From: Synechococcus sp. AG-670-A05 | Lineage (GTDB): Bacteria > Cyanobacteriota > Cyanobacteriia > PCC-6307 > Cyanobiaceae | Direction: 5' to 3' | Assembly: GCA_003211535.1 (NCBI GenBank) | Contig: QCSJ01000007.1 | Location: 1 to 43,402, forward strand | DNA length: 43,402 nucleotides | Part shown: piece by piece, positions 16,112 through 25,398 of the stretch | Layout of the letters: every line of letters starts with the position of its first letter | Numbering within the stretch: position 1 is the stretch's first letter | Notes under the pieces: generated by a model | Databases searched by the model: none | The model's input: the letters and a program-made list of their open reading frames with translations, nothing else | What the model was told of the DNA's origin: nothing | Made by a program: the position numbers and the translations under genes

Positions 16112-17260
16112 GTGCTGCTAGACGAGCTGCGAGAAGTACGGCGCCGCAGCGAAGCGCTGATCGCCCCGCTGGAACCGGAAGATCTGATGCTTCAGGGGAT
16201 GGCCGATGCCAGTCCACCCAAGTGGCATCTGGGGCACACCACCTGGTTTTTCGACACCTTTGTGCTTCAACCCCACACCGAAGGGTTTGAGGCCTGCGAT
16301 CCGCTTTGGAGCTATCAGTTCAACTCCTATTACGAAGCCGTTGGCGCACGCCACCCCAGGCCGCAACGGGGCTTGCTCAGTCGCCCAGCCATCCATGAGG
16401 TGCTGGCTTGGCGCCAAAAAGTGGATGAAGGGCTCGAAGACCTCCTCCAGAATCCACCTCCAGAGGTGACTTCCCTGGTTGAGCTGGGGCTAAACCACGA
16501 ACAACAGCACCAGGAGCTGCTGTTGATGGATGTTCTTGATGGTTTCCACCGCCAGCCCTTGGAGCCGGCCTACAGCGCACACGCCGAGCTGACGGTGCAG
16601 GTTGGGCCCGAGGACTGGCTCCCCTGCACCGGCGGCTTGACGGAGATTGGCCATACCGGCGAAGGCTTTCATTTCGACAACGAGGTGCCACGTCACCGAG
16701 TGTGGCTGGAGCCATTCGAACTAAGCAGCAGCCTGGTGAGCAATACCGCCTTCGCCGAATTCATTGCCGACGGTGGCTATGAACGCGCCGAGCTCTGGAT
16801 GAGTGAAGGCTGGGCCCTGGTCCAGCAAAACCACTGGCAAGCACCGCGCTACTGGCGAGGGGATGACGAGGAGTTCACCCTTGCGGGCCGCCGCCAACGC
16901 GACCCGCAAGCACCGGTCCGACATCTGAGCTGGTTTGAAGCAGATGCCTACGCCCGCTGGTGCGGCGCCCGCTTACCCAACGAAGCAGAATGGGAACATG
17001 CCTGCGGCCTGCACGGTAATGCCCTCCAACACGCCAACAGGGTTCTCTGGCAGTGGACCTCCAGCGCTTACAGCCCTTATCCAGGCTTCCGTCCCGCGGC
17101 AGGGGCGATCGGTGAATACAACGGCAAATTCATGAGTTCCCAGATGGTGCTGCGGGGCAGCAGCTGGCTCACACCCGTGGGGCACGAGCGGACCAGCTAC
17201 AGGAATTTTTTTCCTCCGTCGAGCCGCTGGATGGCCGCTGGACTTCGTTTGGCCCGATGA
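16112..17260 (+). CDS. egtB: Ergothioneine biosynthesis sulfoxide synthase EgtB-like
   Basis: 382 residues. The N-terminal DinB-like domain supplies an iron-binding three-His set: His42 in HLGHTTWF, and His129 and His133 in NHEQQHQE. The C-terminal half is a formylglycine-generating-enzyme-like domain (from about 160), ending in LRGSSWLTP, RTSYRNFF and GLRLAR. EgtB joins hercynine to a cysteine-type thiol with oxygen; which thiol (gamma-glutamylcysteine or cysteine) is not clear from sequence. The start is GTG 16112. It overlaps egtD by ATGA, which strongly supports the ergothioneine assignment. Confidence 0.92.
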   Translation: MLLDELREVRRRSEALIAPLEPEDLMLQGMADASPPKWHLGHTTWFFDTFVLQPHTEGFEACDPLWSYQFNSYYEAVGARHPRPQRGLLSRPAIHEVLAWRQKVDEGLEDLLQNPPPEVTSLVELGLNHEQQHQELLLMDVLDGFHRQPLEPAYSAHAELTVQVGPEDWLPCTGGLTEIGHTGEGFHFDNEVPRHRVWLEPFELSSSLVSNTAFAEFIADGGYERAELWMSEGWALVQQNHWQAPRYWRGDDEEFTLAGRRQRDPQAPVRHLSWFEADAYARWCGARLPNEAEWEHACGLHGNALQHANRVLWQWTSSAYSPYPGFRPAAGAIGEYNGKFMSSQMVLRGSSWLTPVGHERTSYRNFFPPSSRWMAAGLRLAR

Positions 17261-18210
17261 GCATCACTCTGCTCAACCTCTACCCAACCCCAGCGGACCT
17301 GCAACGCCTGGTGCTGGACGGCATGCGACGCAGCCCACGCCAGCTACCAGCATGGATGCTTTACGACGCTGAAGGGTCGCGGTTGTTTGAGGAGATCTGC
17401 CGACAACCTGAATACACCCTTACCCGACGGGAAATCACTCTGCTGGAGCAAAACGCCGCAGCGATTGCCGCCGCCACAGGGCCCGGGCTCGTAGTGGAAT
17501 TCGGCATTGGCAGCGCCCGCAAAGTTGACGCTCTACTTAGAGCCCTTGGCAGCAGCGTCTTCGCAGCACTGGACATCAGTGTCAGCGCCCTCGAGGATGC
17601 CCTTAGCGGTCTAGCCAATCAGCATCCCAGCATCGCCATGATGGGCATTTGCTGTGATCACACCCAGCTGGAGCAATTACCGCAGCATCCTGCCCTCGAT
17701 GGGCAACCGTGCATCGGCTTCTTCCCCGGCAGCTCACTGGGCAACTTCACACCACAGGAAGCTGTGCAATTCCTCGCCAATGCCCGCAAGCTGCTCCGCG
17801 GAGGACCGTTACTGCTCGGCCTTGATCAACCCCGCGATCCAGCCCAGCTGAAGGCCGCCTACGACGATGCGGCTGGAGTCTCAGCCGCTTTCGCCCGCAA
17901 CCTGCTGACGCGGCTCAACCGTGACCTCGATGGCGATGCCAATCCTGAGCACTTTCGCTACAGGGCCAGTTGGCAAGTGCACGAGCAGCGGATCGAAATG
18001 GCCCTCGTAAGCACTCGAGATCAGACCGTGCGATTAGCCGGTGATGCCTGGTTCTTTCGCGACGGCGAAGCCTGGATCACCGAATACAGCGTGAAGTACA
18101 GCCCCACCTCCGCCGCCGAGCTGGCCCAGCGTGCCGGCTGGAGGATCCAGCAACGCTGGCATGACGATGAGGATCATCTTTCGATGCATCTGCTGCAGCC
18201 GGCAGACTGA
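17257..18210 (+). CDS. egtD: L-histidine N-alpha-methyltransferase EgtD
   Basis: A 317-residue SAM-dependent methyltransferase that trimethylates histidine to hercynine, the first step of ergothioneine synthesis. YDAEGSRLFEEICRQPEYTL (about 36-55) and VVEFGIGSARKVDALL (about 79-94, motif I) are family hallmarks. FFPGSSLGNFTPQEA and the C-terminal EYSVKYSPTSAAELAQRAGW are also typical. The ATG overlaps the egtB stop by 4 bp. The product is handed to EgtB. No egtC- or egtE-like gene is visible nearby. Confidence 0.95.
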   Translation: MSITLLNLYPTPADLQRLVLDGMRRSPRQLPAWMLYDAEGSRLFEEICRQPEYTLTRREITLLEQNAAAIAAATGPGLVVEFGIGSARKVDALLRALGSSVFAALDISVSALEDALSGLANQHPSIAMMGICCDHTQLEQLPQHPALDGQPCIGFFPGSSLGNFTPQEAVQFLANARKLLRGGPLLLGLDQPRDPAQLKAAYDDAAGVSAAFARNLLTRLNRDLDGDANPEHFRYRASWQVHEQRIEMALVSTRDQTVRLAGDAWFFRDGEAWITEYSVKYSPTSAAELAQRAGWRIQQRWHDDEDHLSMHLLQPAD

Positions 18211-18229
18211 GTAAAATTACATTGGTACG

Positions 18230-18466
18230 ATGAAAATCGAGGAACGGCGTCGAGCGATTAAAAATCAGCGCGAACAGCTGATCCAGGAGCTGGAGGCTGT
18301 GTACCTAGCCGCGTTTGATCGCCTCGGAGGCCTGGAGGGAGAAGTCGGCGAGGTTAAAGCGGCCCAGTTGACCCAGATGATCCTCAACTCGAAGACTGCA
18401 GCGATCGAACCCCTGCAGATCGAGATTGAGAAACCGGTGATCACAACTCCTGGGAACAACCCGTGA
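18230..18466 (+). CDS. Small protein of the ergothioneine operon
   Basis: 78 residues, charged and largely helical: KIEERRRAIKNQREQLIQEL predicts an N-terminal coiled coil, followed by a less ordered tail ending in Pro and Asn. It begins 19 bp after egtD, and its TGA overlaps the next GTG start, so it belongs to the egt operon. I recall small cyanobacterial proteins beside egtB/egtD being annotated as hercynine metabolism proteins; that would fit but is unverified. No catalytic motif is seen. Confidence 0.7.
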   Translation: MKIEERRRAIKNQREQLIQELEAVYLAAFDRLGGLEGEVGEVKAAQLTQMILNSKTAAIEPLQIEIEKPVITTPGNNP

Positions 18467-18939
18467 GCAATTGGCTGGAGCAACTGGAACGGGAGCTGGA
18501 TCAACGCCTGTCTGCCTTTCTAAGCCAGAACCCCGTCCAAGAGCAGTTGTTCAGGCAGCAGCAGCAATTCGACCGGGCTCGTTCACTGCAACGCCAACGG
18601 CAGCAGTTGCGACAGGAGGCGGAGGAGCTGCGAGAACAGCTGCTGGCACTGGCCGCTGACGTCCGCGCCTGGGCTGAACGCACGAAACGGGCCCAACTCG
18701 CCGAGGAACATGAGCTCAGCCGACGGGCTGAACAACATCTCAACGTGCTGATGGACCAGGGACGCACCCTGTGGAAGGACCTGGCCGACCTAGGTCGACG
18801 TTTCAAGGAAGTGGATCAGCAACTCAGTGATCTGAGCAGTCAGACACCCAGTGGAGGTTCAACCCTCGAACGGGACTGGGCGCTCTTCGAAGCCCAACAG
18901 GAACTGGAGCAGCTGCGTCGTGAGGCTGGTCTGGGCTGA
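18463..18939 (+). CDS. Coiled-coil protein of the ergothioneine operon
   Basis: 158 residues, dominated by a Gln/Arg/Leu/Glu-rich heptad pattern from about residue 25 to 105 (for example LFRQQQQFDRARSLQRQRQQ), predicting a long coiled coil. No membrane segment or enzyme motif is present. The GTG start overlaps the previous stop (GTGA), indicating coupled translation with the 78-residue protein and hence with egtB/egtD. It could form a complex with its small neighbour; the role is unknown. It ends one base before the convergent small gene at 18941. Confidence 0.7.
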   Translation: MSNWLEQLERELDQRLSAFLSQNPVQEQLFRQQQQFDRARSLQRQRQQLRQEAEELREQLLALAADVRAWAERTKRAQLAEEHELSRRAEQHLNVLMDQGRTLWKDLADLGRRFKEVDQQLSDLSSQTPSGGSTLERDWALFEAQQELEQLRREAGLG

Positions 18940-18940
18940 C

Positions 18941-19204
18941 TCAGGCCTTTGGAGCAGGAGGCTCGAGGCTGACACCCTCGGGCGGAGGCGTGGGATCTGG
19001 ATCGGCAATCAGCATGTGCTGGAGCACGATTTCAGGACGTTCGCTGTCGCGCCAACGAATCCGGTAAGCGGGCATCTTGGTGCCACGACTGGTGGTCTGC
19101 TCCACCGGTTCCATCACCCAACCCCGGCGGGAACGGCCCTGGGGGTTGCGCTTGACCACCGCATCGGCGTGCTTGAAGCGGAACCCAACGCGCTCTCCAC
19201 TCAT
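18941..19204 (-). CDS. Small basic protein of unknown function downstream of lysS
   Basis: 87 residues. The N-terminal two-thirds is basic and probably beta-rich (ERVGFRFKHADAVVKRNPQG, then YRIRWRDSERPEIVLQHML), compatible with an SH3/KOW-like small barrel; the tail is Pro/Glu-rich (DPDPTPPPEG). I do not recognise a named family. The first in-frame ATG is at 19204; a TTG nine codons earlier, adjacent to the lysS stop, is possible. It lies 27 bp downstream of lysS on the same strand and is probably co-transcribed. Confidence 0.65.
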   Translation of the reverse strand: MSGERVGFRFKHADAVVKRNPQGRSRRGWVMEPVEQTTSRGTKMPAYRIRWRDSERPEIVLQHMLIADPDPTPPPEGVSLEPPAPKA

Positions 19205-19231
19205 GGGATACGAACCATGCCACTGAGTCAA

Positions 19232-20740
19232 TTATCCCATTGCGGGTGCATCCTTTGCCCTTGACTCCGGCCGCAAGAGCGGGAAGGCGATCACATCGCG
19301 AATCGACGGGCTGTCGGTCAGCAGCATCACCAAACGATCGATACCGATGCCAAGACCACCGGTGGGGGGCATACCCACCTCCAGAGCCGTGACAAAGTCT
19401 TCATCCAACCCCTGTGCCTCCAGATCCCCAGCGGCCTTGCGGGCCTGCTGGGCCTCCAGGCGCTGCCGCTGATCCACCGGGTCTGTCAGCTCACTGAAAG
19501 CATTGGCATGCTCACGGCCCACGATGAACAGCTCAAACCGTTCAACCAGGCCGGGTTTGCTGCGGTGCGGGCGAGCCAGCGGTGAAATCTCCACCGGGTA
19601 ATCGGTCACAAAGGTGGGCTGGATCAAAGTTGTTTCCACCGCCTGCTCGAAGGCCTCGTTGAGCAAGCGCCCCACGGAATCCGCCAGCTCGGGCGCGTCT
19701 AGGCCCTTGGCAGCCATCGCCGCCGCGGCCTCCTCTCGGCTGGCGAAGCTGCGGAAATCGAGCCCGGTGGCCTCCTCCACCAACTCATGCATGGTGGCCC
19801 GGCGCCAGGCCGGGCTGAAATCAATGTCGGTGCCCTGATACGAGATCTGGCTGCTGCCACACACCTCCTGGCAGACGGCGCTGATCATCTGCTCGGTGAG
19901 CTCCATCATGCCGATGTAATCGGAATAGGCCTGGTAAATCTCCACCGAGGTGAATTCCGGGTTGTGACGGGTGCTGACCCCTTCGTTGCGAAAAATCCGG
20001 CCCAGCTCGTACACCCGCTCGAAGCCTCCTACCACCAGACGCTTGAGATGCAATTCGGTGGCGATGCGCAGAGTGAGGGGGAGGTCAAGGGCGTTGTGGT
20101 GGGTTTCGAAGGGTCGAGCATCAGCACCACCGGGCTCGCTTTGAAGCACGGGCGTCTCGATCTCGAGGAAGTCCCGTTGATCCAGCCAGCGGCGGATTCC
20201 ACTCACCAGCCGCGCCCGGCGGCGAAAGGTCTCCCGGGTGTCAGGCGACACGATGAGGTCGAGGTAGCGCTGGCGATAGCGCTTCTCCACATCGGCCAGA
20301 CCATGCCACTTGTCCGGCAACTGTTGCAGCGACTTGGTGAGCATGCGCCAATCGCTCACCTTCACCGACAGTTCACCGCGATCGGTGCGGCGCAGGATGC
20401 CGCTCACCCCAAGCCAGTCACCGCCATCGACCAGACCGGTGATCTGCTTGAACCAACCCTCCTGCTGCGCCTCCAGACCAGCCTTCTCCAGAAACAGCTG
20501 AATGGTGCCGGTCTCATCCGCCAGGGTGAAGAAGGCAAGTTTGCCCATCACTCGCCGCGTCATCACCCGACCGGCGACGGACACCATCACGGCACGCTCC
20601 TCACCATTGGGGAGATCGGCATGAGCCAACTGCAAGGCAGCCATGCGATGTGTCGGATTAAAGCTGAGGGCATAGGGTTCATGTCCCAGATCAGCCAGTG
20701 CCCGTGCCTTCTCCAGACGGGTGTCGCGCGGCTCAAACAC
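19232..20740 (-). CDS. lysS: Lysyl-tRNA synthetase, class II (LysS)
   Basis: A 502-residue class II synthetase that charges tRNA-Lys. The N-terminal OB-fold anticodon-binding domain covers about 52-150 ([20 protein letters not shown]). Motif 1 lies around [10 protein letters not shown], motif 2 is [20 protein letters not shown], and motif 3 is [12 protein letters not shown] followed by FPLLRPE. The start is GTG 20740, giving an N-terminus ([13 protein letters not shown]) that lines up with the usual LysS start. It precedes the small basic protein gene and is 44 bp downstream of rpaB on the same strand. Confidence 0.97.
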   Translation of the reverse strand: MFEPRDTRLEKARALADLGHEPYALSFNPTHRMAALQLAHADLPNGEERAVMVSVAGRVMTRRVMGKLAFFTLADETGTIQLFLEKAGLEAQQEGWFKQITGLVDGGDWLGVSGILRRTDRGELSVKVSDWRMLTKSLQQLPDKWHGLADVEKRYRQRYLDLIVSPDTRETFRRRARLVSGIRRWLDQRDFLEIETPVLQSEPGGADARPFETHHNALDLPLTLRIATELHLKRLVVGGFERVYELGRIFRNEGVSTRHNPEFTSVEIYQAYSDYIGMMELTEQMISAVCQEVCGSSQISYQGTDIDFSPAWRRATMHELVEEATGLDFRSFASREEAAAAMAAKGLDAPELADSVGRLLNEAFEQAVETTLIQPTFVTDYPVEISPLARPHRSKPGLVERFELFIVGREHANAFSELTDPVDQRQRLEAQQARKAAGDLEAQGLDEDFVTALEVGMPPTGGLGIGIDRLVMLLTDSPSIRDVIAFPLLRPESRAKDAPAMG

Positions 20741-20784
20741 AGCAGACTTGGCAATCGGGCGCCATCCTGCCCGCTCGAGGGGAT

Positions 20785-21546
20785 TTAAGCCGTCGCCGCC
20801 GCTTCTCCCACACGCTGGGAGCAGTAACCGATGCCCCTGACGGTGAGAATCAGCTCGGGATTGCGTGGATCGGGCTCCAATTTGCCCCGAAGACGTGCAA
20901 CATAAACATCTACCACCCGCAGATCAGCAGCCCGGCGGGGTGGATAACCCCAGAGCTGTTCAAGAATTTCAGCACGGGGAACCACCTGGCCGGGATCACG
21001 GAATAACAATTCCAGCAGACTGAACTCGGTATAGGTGAGGTTGATCCGTTCCGCACCGCGGCTGACCTGCCGGCGATTAGTGTCAACTACCAACTCGCCC
21101 AGCCGCATCACGCCCTGACCAGTTGGCAACTCACGACTATCGACTTCAGCAGCGCCACGACCGACACGTCGGAGAATAGTGGCAATGCGTGCTTCGAGCT
21201 CCTTGGGGCTGAATGGCTTTGGTAGATAGTCATCGGCTCCCAGATCTAATCCGGCCACCTTCTCCGATATGGCATCTACGGCGGAGAGGAAAATAATCGG
21301 TACACATGATTCGGCCCTCAACCTCCTACAAACGGCGAAACCATCCAGCTTCGGCAGCATCACGTCGAGGACTACAAGATCCGGCGATTCGCTGTGGAAG
21401 AACTCAAGCGCCTGCTCACCGTCTTCAGCACAAAGCACGCGATAGCCAGACAGTTGCAGTCGCATTACGAGAACACGGCGTACAGCTGCTTCATCGTCAA
21501 CGACGAGAATCGTGGCTTTTTGCTGGCTCAGGAGGTCACCAGACAT
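20785..21546 (-). CDS. rpaB: OmpR-family response regulator, RpaB-type
   Basis: 253 residues. A receiver domain (about 11-130) contains the acidic pocket VVDDE, phosphoacceptor Asp61 in [12 protein letters not shown], and the conserved Lys in [14 protein letters not shown] winged-helix DNA-binding domain follows (about 150-245), with [39 protein letters not shown] and the final RGIGY. The [10 protein letters not shown] linker and the C-terminal wording match RpaB/Ycf27, the essential regulator of high-light-responsive genes in cyanobacteria. ATG 21546 is preferred to the adjacent TTG. The 110-bp leader shows no clear HLR1 repeat to my eye. Confidence 0.85.
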   Translation of the reverse strand: MSGDLLSQQKATILVVDDEAAVRRVLVMRLQLSGYRVLCAEDGEQALEFFHSESPDLVVLDVMLPKLDGFAVCRRLRAESCVPIIFLSAVDAISEKVAGLDLGADDYLPKPFSPKELEARIATILRRVGRGAAEVDSRELPTGQGVMRLGELVVDTNRRQVSRGAERINLTYTEFSLLELLFRDPGQVVPRAEILEQLWGYPPRRAADLRVVDVYVARLRGKLEPDPRNPELILTVRGIGYCSQRVGEAAATA

Positions 21547-21656
21547 CAACCTGGGCTTAACGAGTTGAAACGATACCGTTCAATACGGACGAATCGAGCA
21601 GAAAGTGCTTCTGACGCCATCGCTTTACCGATTCTCTTAATAAACTGCGCCTTCTG

Positions 21657-22946
21657 TCACGGCCAGCGAGCCCGGGAATAGCGATTCCATTCATCGGCGG
21701 CTTCCCCCAGTGCCGTATCGCTGTCCAGCTGCCGCAGCATCGCGCGCTGCAAGTAAGTACATACGATGTTTTGCAGTCGCTTGATCCCCGGGAGAGCGGG
21801 CACCAGGACCCTCGCCTGTTCAAGAGTCTGAGCGGAGAGCAGGCGGGCCTGGCGAATCTGATGTCCCTGCTCGGTGGTGGGTTGCTCCTGCTCGAGAGAA
21901 GAGCGCACCACCGCCAGAGACTCAAGGGAGGAGGGCAACACCCGGGCCTGTTGCGCAAAACGGGTTTGGTTGGCGGCATCGGTGAGGAACAAGGCCAGGT
22001 CTAGGGCCTCCTGGGCGCGAACGCTTTGCTTGGGCACCGCCAGGGTCATCAGGGCCACATTGGCCGTGCCATCGGGTCCGACCAGGGGCGGATGCGGTTC
22101 CGTTGCGGCGGCAATGCCCGGTGCATTCACCTGAATGCTGCGCAGAAACTCCGCGCCGGTAGCCGCCATGGCGAGATCACCACTCTGGAAGAGCTCGATC
22201 GCCCGGCGCTGGCCCTGACTCACCACCTCCCGTGGCAAAAGTCCCTCCCGGTACAGATTCGTCCAGAAGCGAAAGGCCTCACGACCGGCTTGACTGTCAA
22301 AAGCCGCCCGGTGCTTGCCATCCAAAAGGGTTACACCCATCTGCACAAAAGACTCCAGCAACTCAGCTGAGTCATCCGGAACAGTCGTGATGAAGAGTCC
22401 GTAGCGACCGGTTCGCTCGCGGATCTGGCGGGCAAAATCGGGAACTTGCTCCCAACGGGTAGGGGGCTGATCTATACCCGCACGATCCATCAAGCGACGA
22501 TTCACCAGACTGAGGCGAACCGTGAGATACCAGGGGATCGCAATTTGCCCGGCATCTGCATCCCAACAGGCCTCCCAAGCCGGTGGAATGTAACGGTTAA
22601 CGGCACGCGGGGGCAGGAGAGGCGTCAGATCCATCAGCCCCCCCTTACTGGCGAGGTTGGCGGCAAACGGTGGGTTGAGATTCACCAGATCGGGTGCTGT
22701 CCTTGCATAGACCGCCGCCAGCAGCTTTCGCTCGACTGATCCCCAGGGAAGGTCAATCCAGCGCACCACGGCGGCGGGGTGACGCTGTCGCCAATCCCCC
22801 AGCACGTCGGCGAAATAATCATTGAATTTGGGAGCCAGTTGCAGAGTCCAGAGCTCCAGGGACCGCGCACGCGACTGAGGTCGTCCGCAGGAAGCCAGCC
22901 CTGCCGCAATGGACCCGATCAGCAACTGCCGACGGCTGAGTCTCAT
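21657..22946 (-). CDS. ABC-transporter solute-binding lipoprotein (family 1, sugar type)
   Basis: A 429-residue extracellular solute-binding protein. The N-terminus MRLSRRQLLIGSIAAGLASC has an Arg-Arg pair, a hydrophobic core and a lipobox (L-A-S-C), so the mature protein is a lipid-anchored periplasmic protein. The body matches family 1 sugar-binding proteins: APDLVNLNPPFAANLASKGG, WYLTVRLSLVNRRLMDRAG and LFQSGDLAMAATGAEFLR. No permease or ATPase gene lies nearby, so it would depend on distant components or serve as a sensor. ATG 22946 overlaps the mreD stop as ATGA; a longer reading upstream would overlap mreD in another frame. Confidence 0.88.
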   Translation of the reverse strand: MRLSRRQLLIGSIAAGLASCGRPQSRARSLELWTLQLAPKFNDYFADVLGDWRQRHPAAVVRWIDLPWGSVERKLLAAVYARTAPDLVNLNPPFAANLASKGGLMDLTPLLPPRAVNRYIPPAWEACWDADAGQIAIPWYLTVRLSLVNRRLMDRAGIDQPPTRWEQVPDFARQIRERTGRYGLFITTVPDDSAELLESFVQMGVTLLDGKHRAAFDSQAGREAFRFWTNLYREGLLPREVVSQGQRRAIELFQSGDLAMAATGAEFLRSIQVNAPGIAAATEPHPPLVGPDGTANVALMTLAVPKQSVRAQEALDLALFLTDAANQTRFAQQARVLPSSLESLAVVRSSLEQEQPTTEQGHQIRQARLLSAQTLEQARVLVPALPGIKRLQNIVCTYLQRAMLRQLDSDTALGEAADEWNRYSRARWP

Positions 22947-23452
22947 TTCGACGGCATTCGACGCCAGAGAAGCAACTGCAGGGACGCCAGCATGGGCGTG
23001 AGCAGTCCGGTGATCAGAGCTTGACACCAGATGGTGTGCCAACCCCAACCCTGCATTTCTAGCGCCAGCGGCCAGCCGAAACGAATATGCAGTTGAGCGA
23101 GCAGCGTGATGCCCAGCAGCATCGAACCCAGCCAGGCCAACAAACCAAGATTGAGGCTGCGCTGGATCGGCTGGGCACGACTCCCCAGTCGCCCCCACCA
23201 CCAACCGAGCAGCACAAGCGCCGGAATCTGACTCGAACCCGACAAGTGCAAGCCATCCATTACCAGTCCCACCGCTAGGCCGGACAAGGCTCCAGAGACC
23301 GGACCATCCGCCAAGGCCCAGGGCAATAGCCAGATCACGGGCCACGCTGGTGGAACACCATCAAGACCCAACCAAGGGGGCGTGGCGAGGGTGGCCATCG
23401 GCACCATCAGACTTGAGGCAATGCACATCGGCCGTTGGTACAAGCGAGCCAT
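22943..23452 (-). CDS. mreD: Rod-shape-determining protein MreD-like
   Basis: A 169-residue, highly hydrophobic protein with about five membrane helices (for example WPVIWLLPWALADGPVSGAL and LGLLAWLGSMLLGITLLAQL). MreD proteins are poorly conserved, so the name rests mainly on the topology and on the order mreB-mreC-mreD. It begins two bases before the mreC stop is passed, and its own stop overlaps the lipoprotein start. It is part of the membrane complex that links MreB filaments to peptidoglycan synthesis. Confidence 0.8.
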   Translation of the reverse strand: MARLYQRPMCIASSLMVPMATLATPPWLGLDGVPPAWPVIWLLPWALADGPVSGALSGLAVGLVMDGLHLSGSSQIPALVLLGWWWGRLGSRAQPIQRSLNLGLLAWLGSMLLGITLLAQLHIRFGWPLALEMQGWGWHTIWCQALITGLLTPMLASLQLLLWRRMPSK

Positions 23453-23454
23453 GG

Positions 23455-24201
23455 TCAGCGCGTCATGACCTGCACCCAGTCGATGGCCTCTGGCGAGGCA
23501 ATCAGCTGCACCACAGCGGCCGTGGCCGGCGCCGCCTGCTCATTCACGGCCTGGACCACCCCCACTGGCAAGTTGGGTGGCAGCAGAGTGCTGGCTGGAG
23601 ACGTACTGACTAGGTCACCAGGGCGCACATCCAGATCACGATCGATGAAGCGCAGCTGAGGCCGACTGGACCCCATACCCACCAACAGGCCATGACTGCG
23701 GGAGCGCGGCAGCCAAACGCCGATCTCATGTCCCGGAGCGGTAAGCAATTTCACCCGCGCGGTGGCTGGGGTCGTGCTGGACACCCGTCCCAGCAGTCCC
23801 CCCGGGCCGAGCACAGCATCGTTTACCGCAATGCCCTGAAGAGCCCCCTTGCCTAGGTCCAGTAGCTGCCACCATCCGCGGGGACGTCTGGCGATCACTG
23901 CCGCCGACACCAGACCGACCTGAGACCCACGCTGCTGCAAGCTCAGAAGGCCACGCAGACGTTGGTTATCTCTCTCCAGCAATTTCAGCCTGGATGTCTG
24001 TTGAACATCGTTGGCTGAAACAATCCACTCCCGCTGCGCTGGACCAGGCCAGAACGGTCGACTGATCAAGGCATAAGCATCGGTGAACCCGGCACCCTTG
24101 CTAAATCTCACCAAAACCAAGCCTGCCAAGAGCAGAAGCAAAGGTGTCAACTGACCAAGTCCGCGCCAGCGACTGTTCCCAGGCCGCAGAAATGGAGCCA
24201 T
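23455..24201 (-). CDS. mreC: Rod-shape-determining protein MreC
   Basis: 248 residues: a short cytosolic basic N-terminus, one transmembrane helix (about 17-32, LTPLLLLLAGLVLVRF), a coiled coil (about 65-90, TSRLKLLERDNQRLRGLLSL), and a periplasmic beta-rich domain with LLDLGKGALQGIAVNDAVLG, GLLGRVSS and VRPGDLVSTS, typical of MreC. It connects MreB inside with the cell-wall synthases outside. The gene lies 4 bp from mreB and 2 bp from mreD on the same strand. Confidence 0.93.
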   Translation of the reverse strand: MAPFLRPGNSRWRGLGQLTPLLLLLAGLVLVRFSKGAGFTDAYALISRPFWPGPAQREWIVSANDVQQTSRLKLLERDNQRLRGLLSLQQRGSQVGLVSAAVIARRPRGWWQLLDLGKGALQGIAVNDAVLGPGGLLGRVSSTTPATARVKLLTAPGHEIGVWLPRSRSHGLLVGMGSSRPQLRFIDRDLDVRPGDLVSTSPASTLLPPNLPVGVVQAVNEQAAPATAAVVQLIASPEAIDWVQVMTR

Positions 24202-24205
24202 CGAC

Positions 24206-25264
24206 TTAGACGCCGGCGGGTGATCGGATGAATTCCGGCGTGTCTACGACACGTTGAAAACGCTTCCAGTCCTCCAGCACCTGACCACAGCCGTTGACAA
24301 CGCACAGCAGAGGATCTTCAGCAATGTGAACAAAAATGCCGGTCTCGTGGCTGATCAGATCGCTGATGCCACGAACAAGGGCTCCGCCACCGGCAAGCAT
24401 GATACCGCGATCGACTATGTCAGCTGCCAATTCGGGGGGAGTGCGCTCCAACGTGCCTTTTACCGCTTCGACAATCACGTTGAGAGGCTCAGCGATCGCT
24501 TCCCGTAGGTCGCCTGCTTTCAAATTGATGGTGCGGGGAAGACCGGAGAGAAGGTGCAAGCCACGCACATCCATCGACTCCTGGTCGAAGGCGTCATCTG
24601 GGAATGCAGAACCGATGCGGATCTTGATGTCTTCAGCGGTGCGTTCACCCACCACCATGTTGTGGACCTTCTTGAGATACACCCCGATCGAATCACTGAT
24701 CTCGTCACCGGCGACCCGCACGGATTGACTCAGCACAGTGCCACCGAGACTCAACACCGCCACTTCGGTGGTGCCACCGCCGATGTCCACGATCATCGTA
24801 CCGACGGGTTCGGTCACCGGCAGACCGGCACCAATGGCAGCCGCTACTGGTTCATCGATGAGGTGCACCTCACGGGCACCGGCCATGCCGGCTTCGCGCA
24901 CAGCGCGTCGCTCGACGCCGGTTACGCCACTGGGGATTCCGACGACCAGACGAGGCGCCATAATTCCTCTTCCTTCATTACCTTTGGTGATGAACGTCTT
25001 GAGCATCTGCTCAGCAGCATCGAAGTCAGCTATTACACCGTCTCGTAAAGGACGCACGGCGCGAATATTCCCAGGTGTCCTGCCCAGCATCAACTTCGCC
25101 TCATCACCAACCGCGAGGGGTGTCCCGCGCTCAACATCCAGCGCCACCACGGACGGCTCTTGCAGCACGATGCCTTTGCCTGACACGTAGATCAGAGTGT
25201 TGGCAGTGCCAAGGTCGATGCCGATGTCGCGAGACAGCTGGAAACGACGAAACAGCACGGCCAC
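24206..25264 (-). CDS. mreB: Actin-like cell-shape protein MreB
   Basis: A 352-residue bacterial actin. ATP-binding elements are clear: phosphate 1 loop DIGIDLGTANTL (about 13-24), phosphate 2 DIGGGTTEVAV (about 165), and the adenosine region MLAGGGALVRG (about 291-301). The N-terminal RRFQLSRDIG provides the amphipathic membrane contact. It polymerises along the inner membrane to organise elongation of the wall. The start is GTG 25264, or the GTG two codons later. It is divergent from ssb, with about 134 bp between them for both promoters. Confidence 0.97.
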   Translation of the reverse strand: MAVLFRRFQLSRDIGIDLGTANTLIYVSGKGIVLQEPSVVALDVERGTPLAVGDEAKLMLGRTPGNIRAVRPLRDGVIADFDAAEQMLKTFITKGNEGRGIMAPRLVVGIPSGVTGVERRAVREAGMAGAREVHLIDEPVAAAIGAGLPVTEPVGTMIVDIGGGTTEVAVLSLGGTVLSQSVRVAGDEISDSIGVYLKKVHNMVVGERTAEDIKIRIGSAFPDDAFDQESMDVRGLHLLSGLPRTINLKAGDLREAIAEPLNVIVEAVKGTLERTPPELAADIVDRGIMLAGGGALVRGISDLISHETGIFVHIAEDPLLCVVNGCGQVLEDWKRFQRVVDTPEFIRSPAGV

Positions 25265-25398
25265 ATGACCTCAGTTCGGCGAATCATAGATGTGAAAAAA
25301 GGTCCTGTTGTTACTTCCGGCGGTCGGGGTGGAACTCCTTAAAAGCAGCCACAGAAACCTTGGCCCATCATTGAAACCATCACCAGGAAATGAATCCC

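Noticed and set aside
19787-20788. A 333-codon frame on the plus strand
   Set aside because: It is antisense to lysS throughout, has no recognisable motif and is explained by GC-rich codon bias of the real gene.
22947-23345. An N-terminal extension of the solute-binding lipoprotein
   Set aside because: It overlaps mreD in another frame, and the lipoprotein signal starts at ATG 22946.
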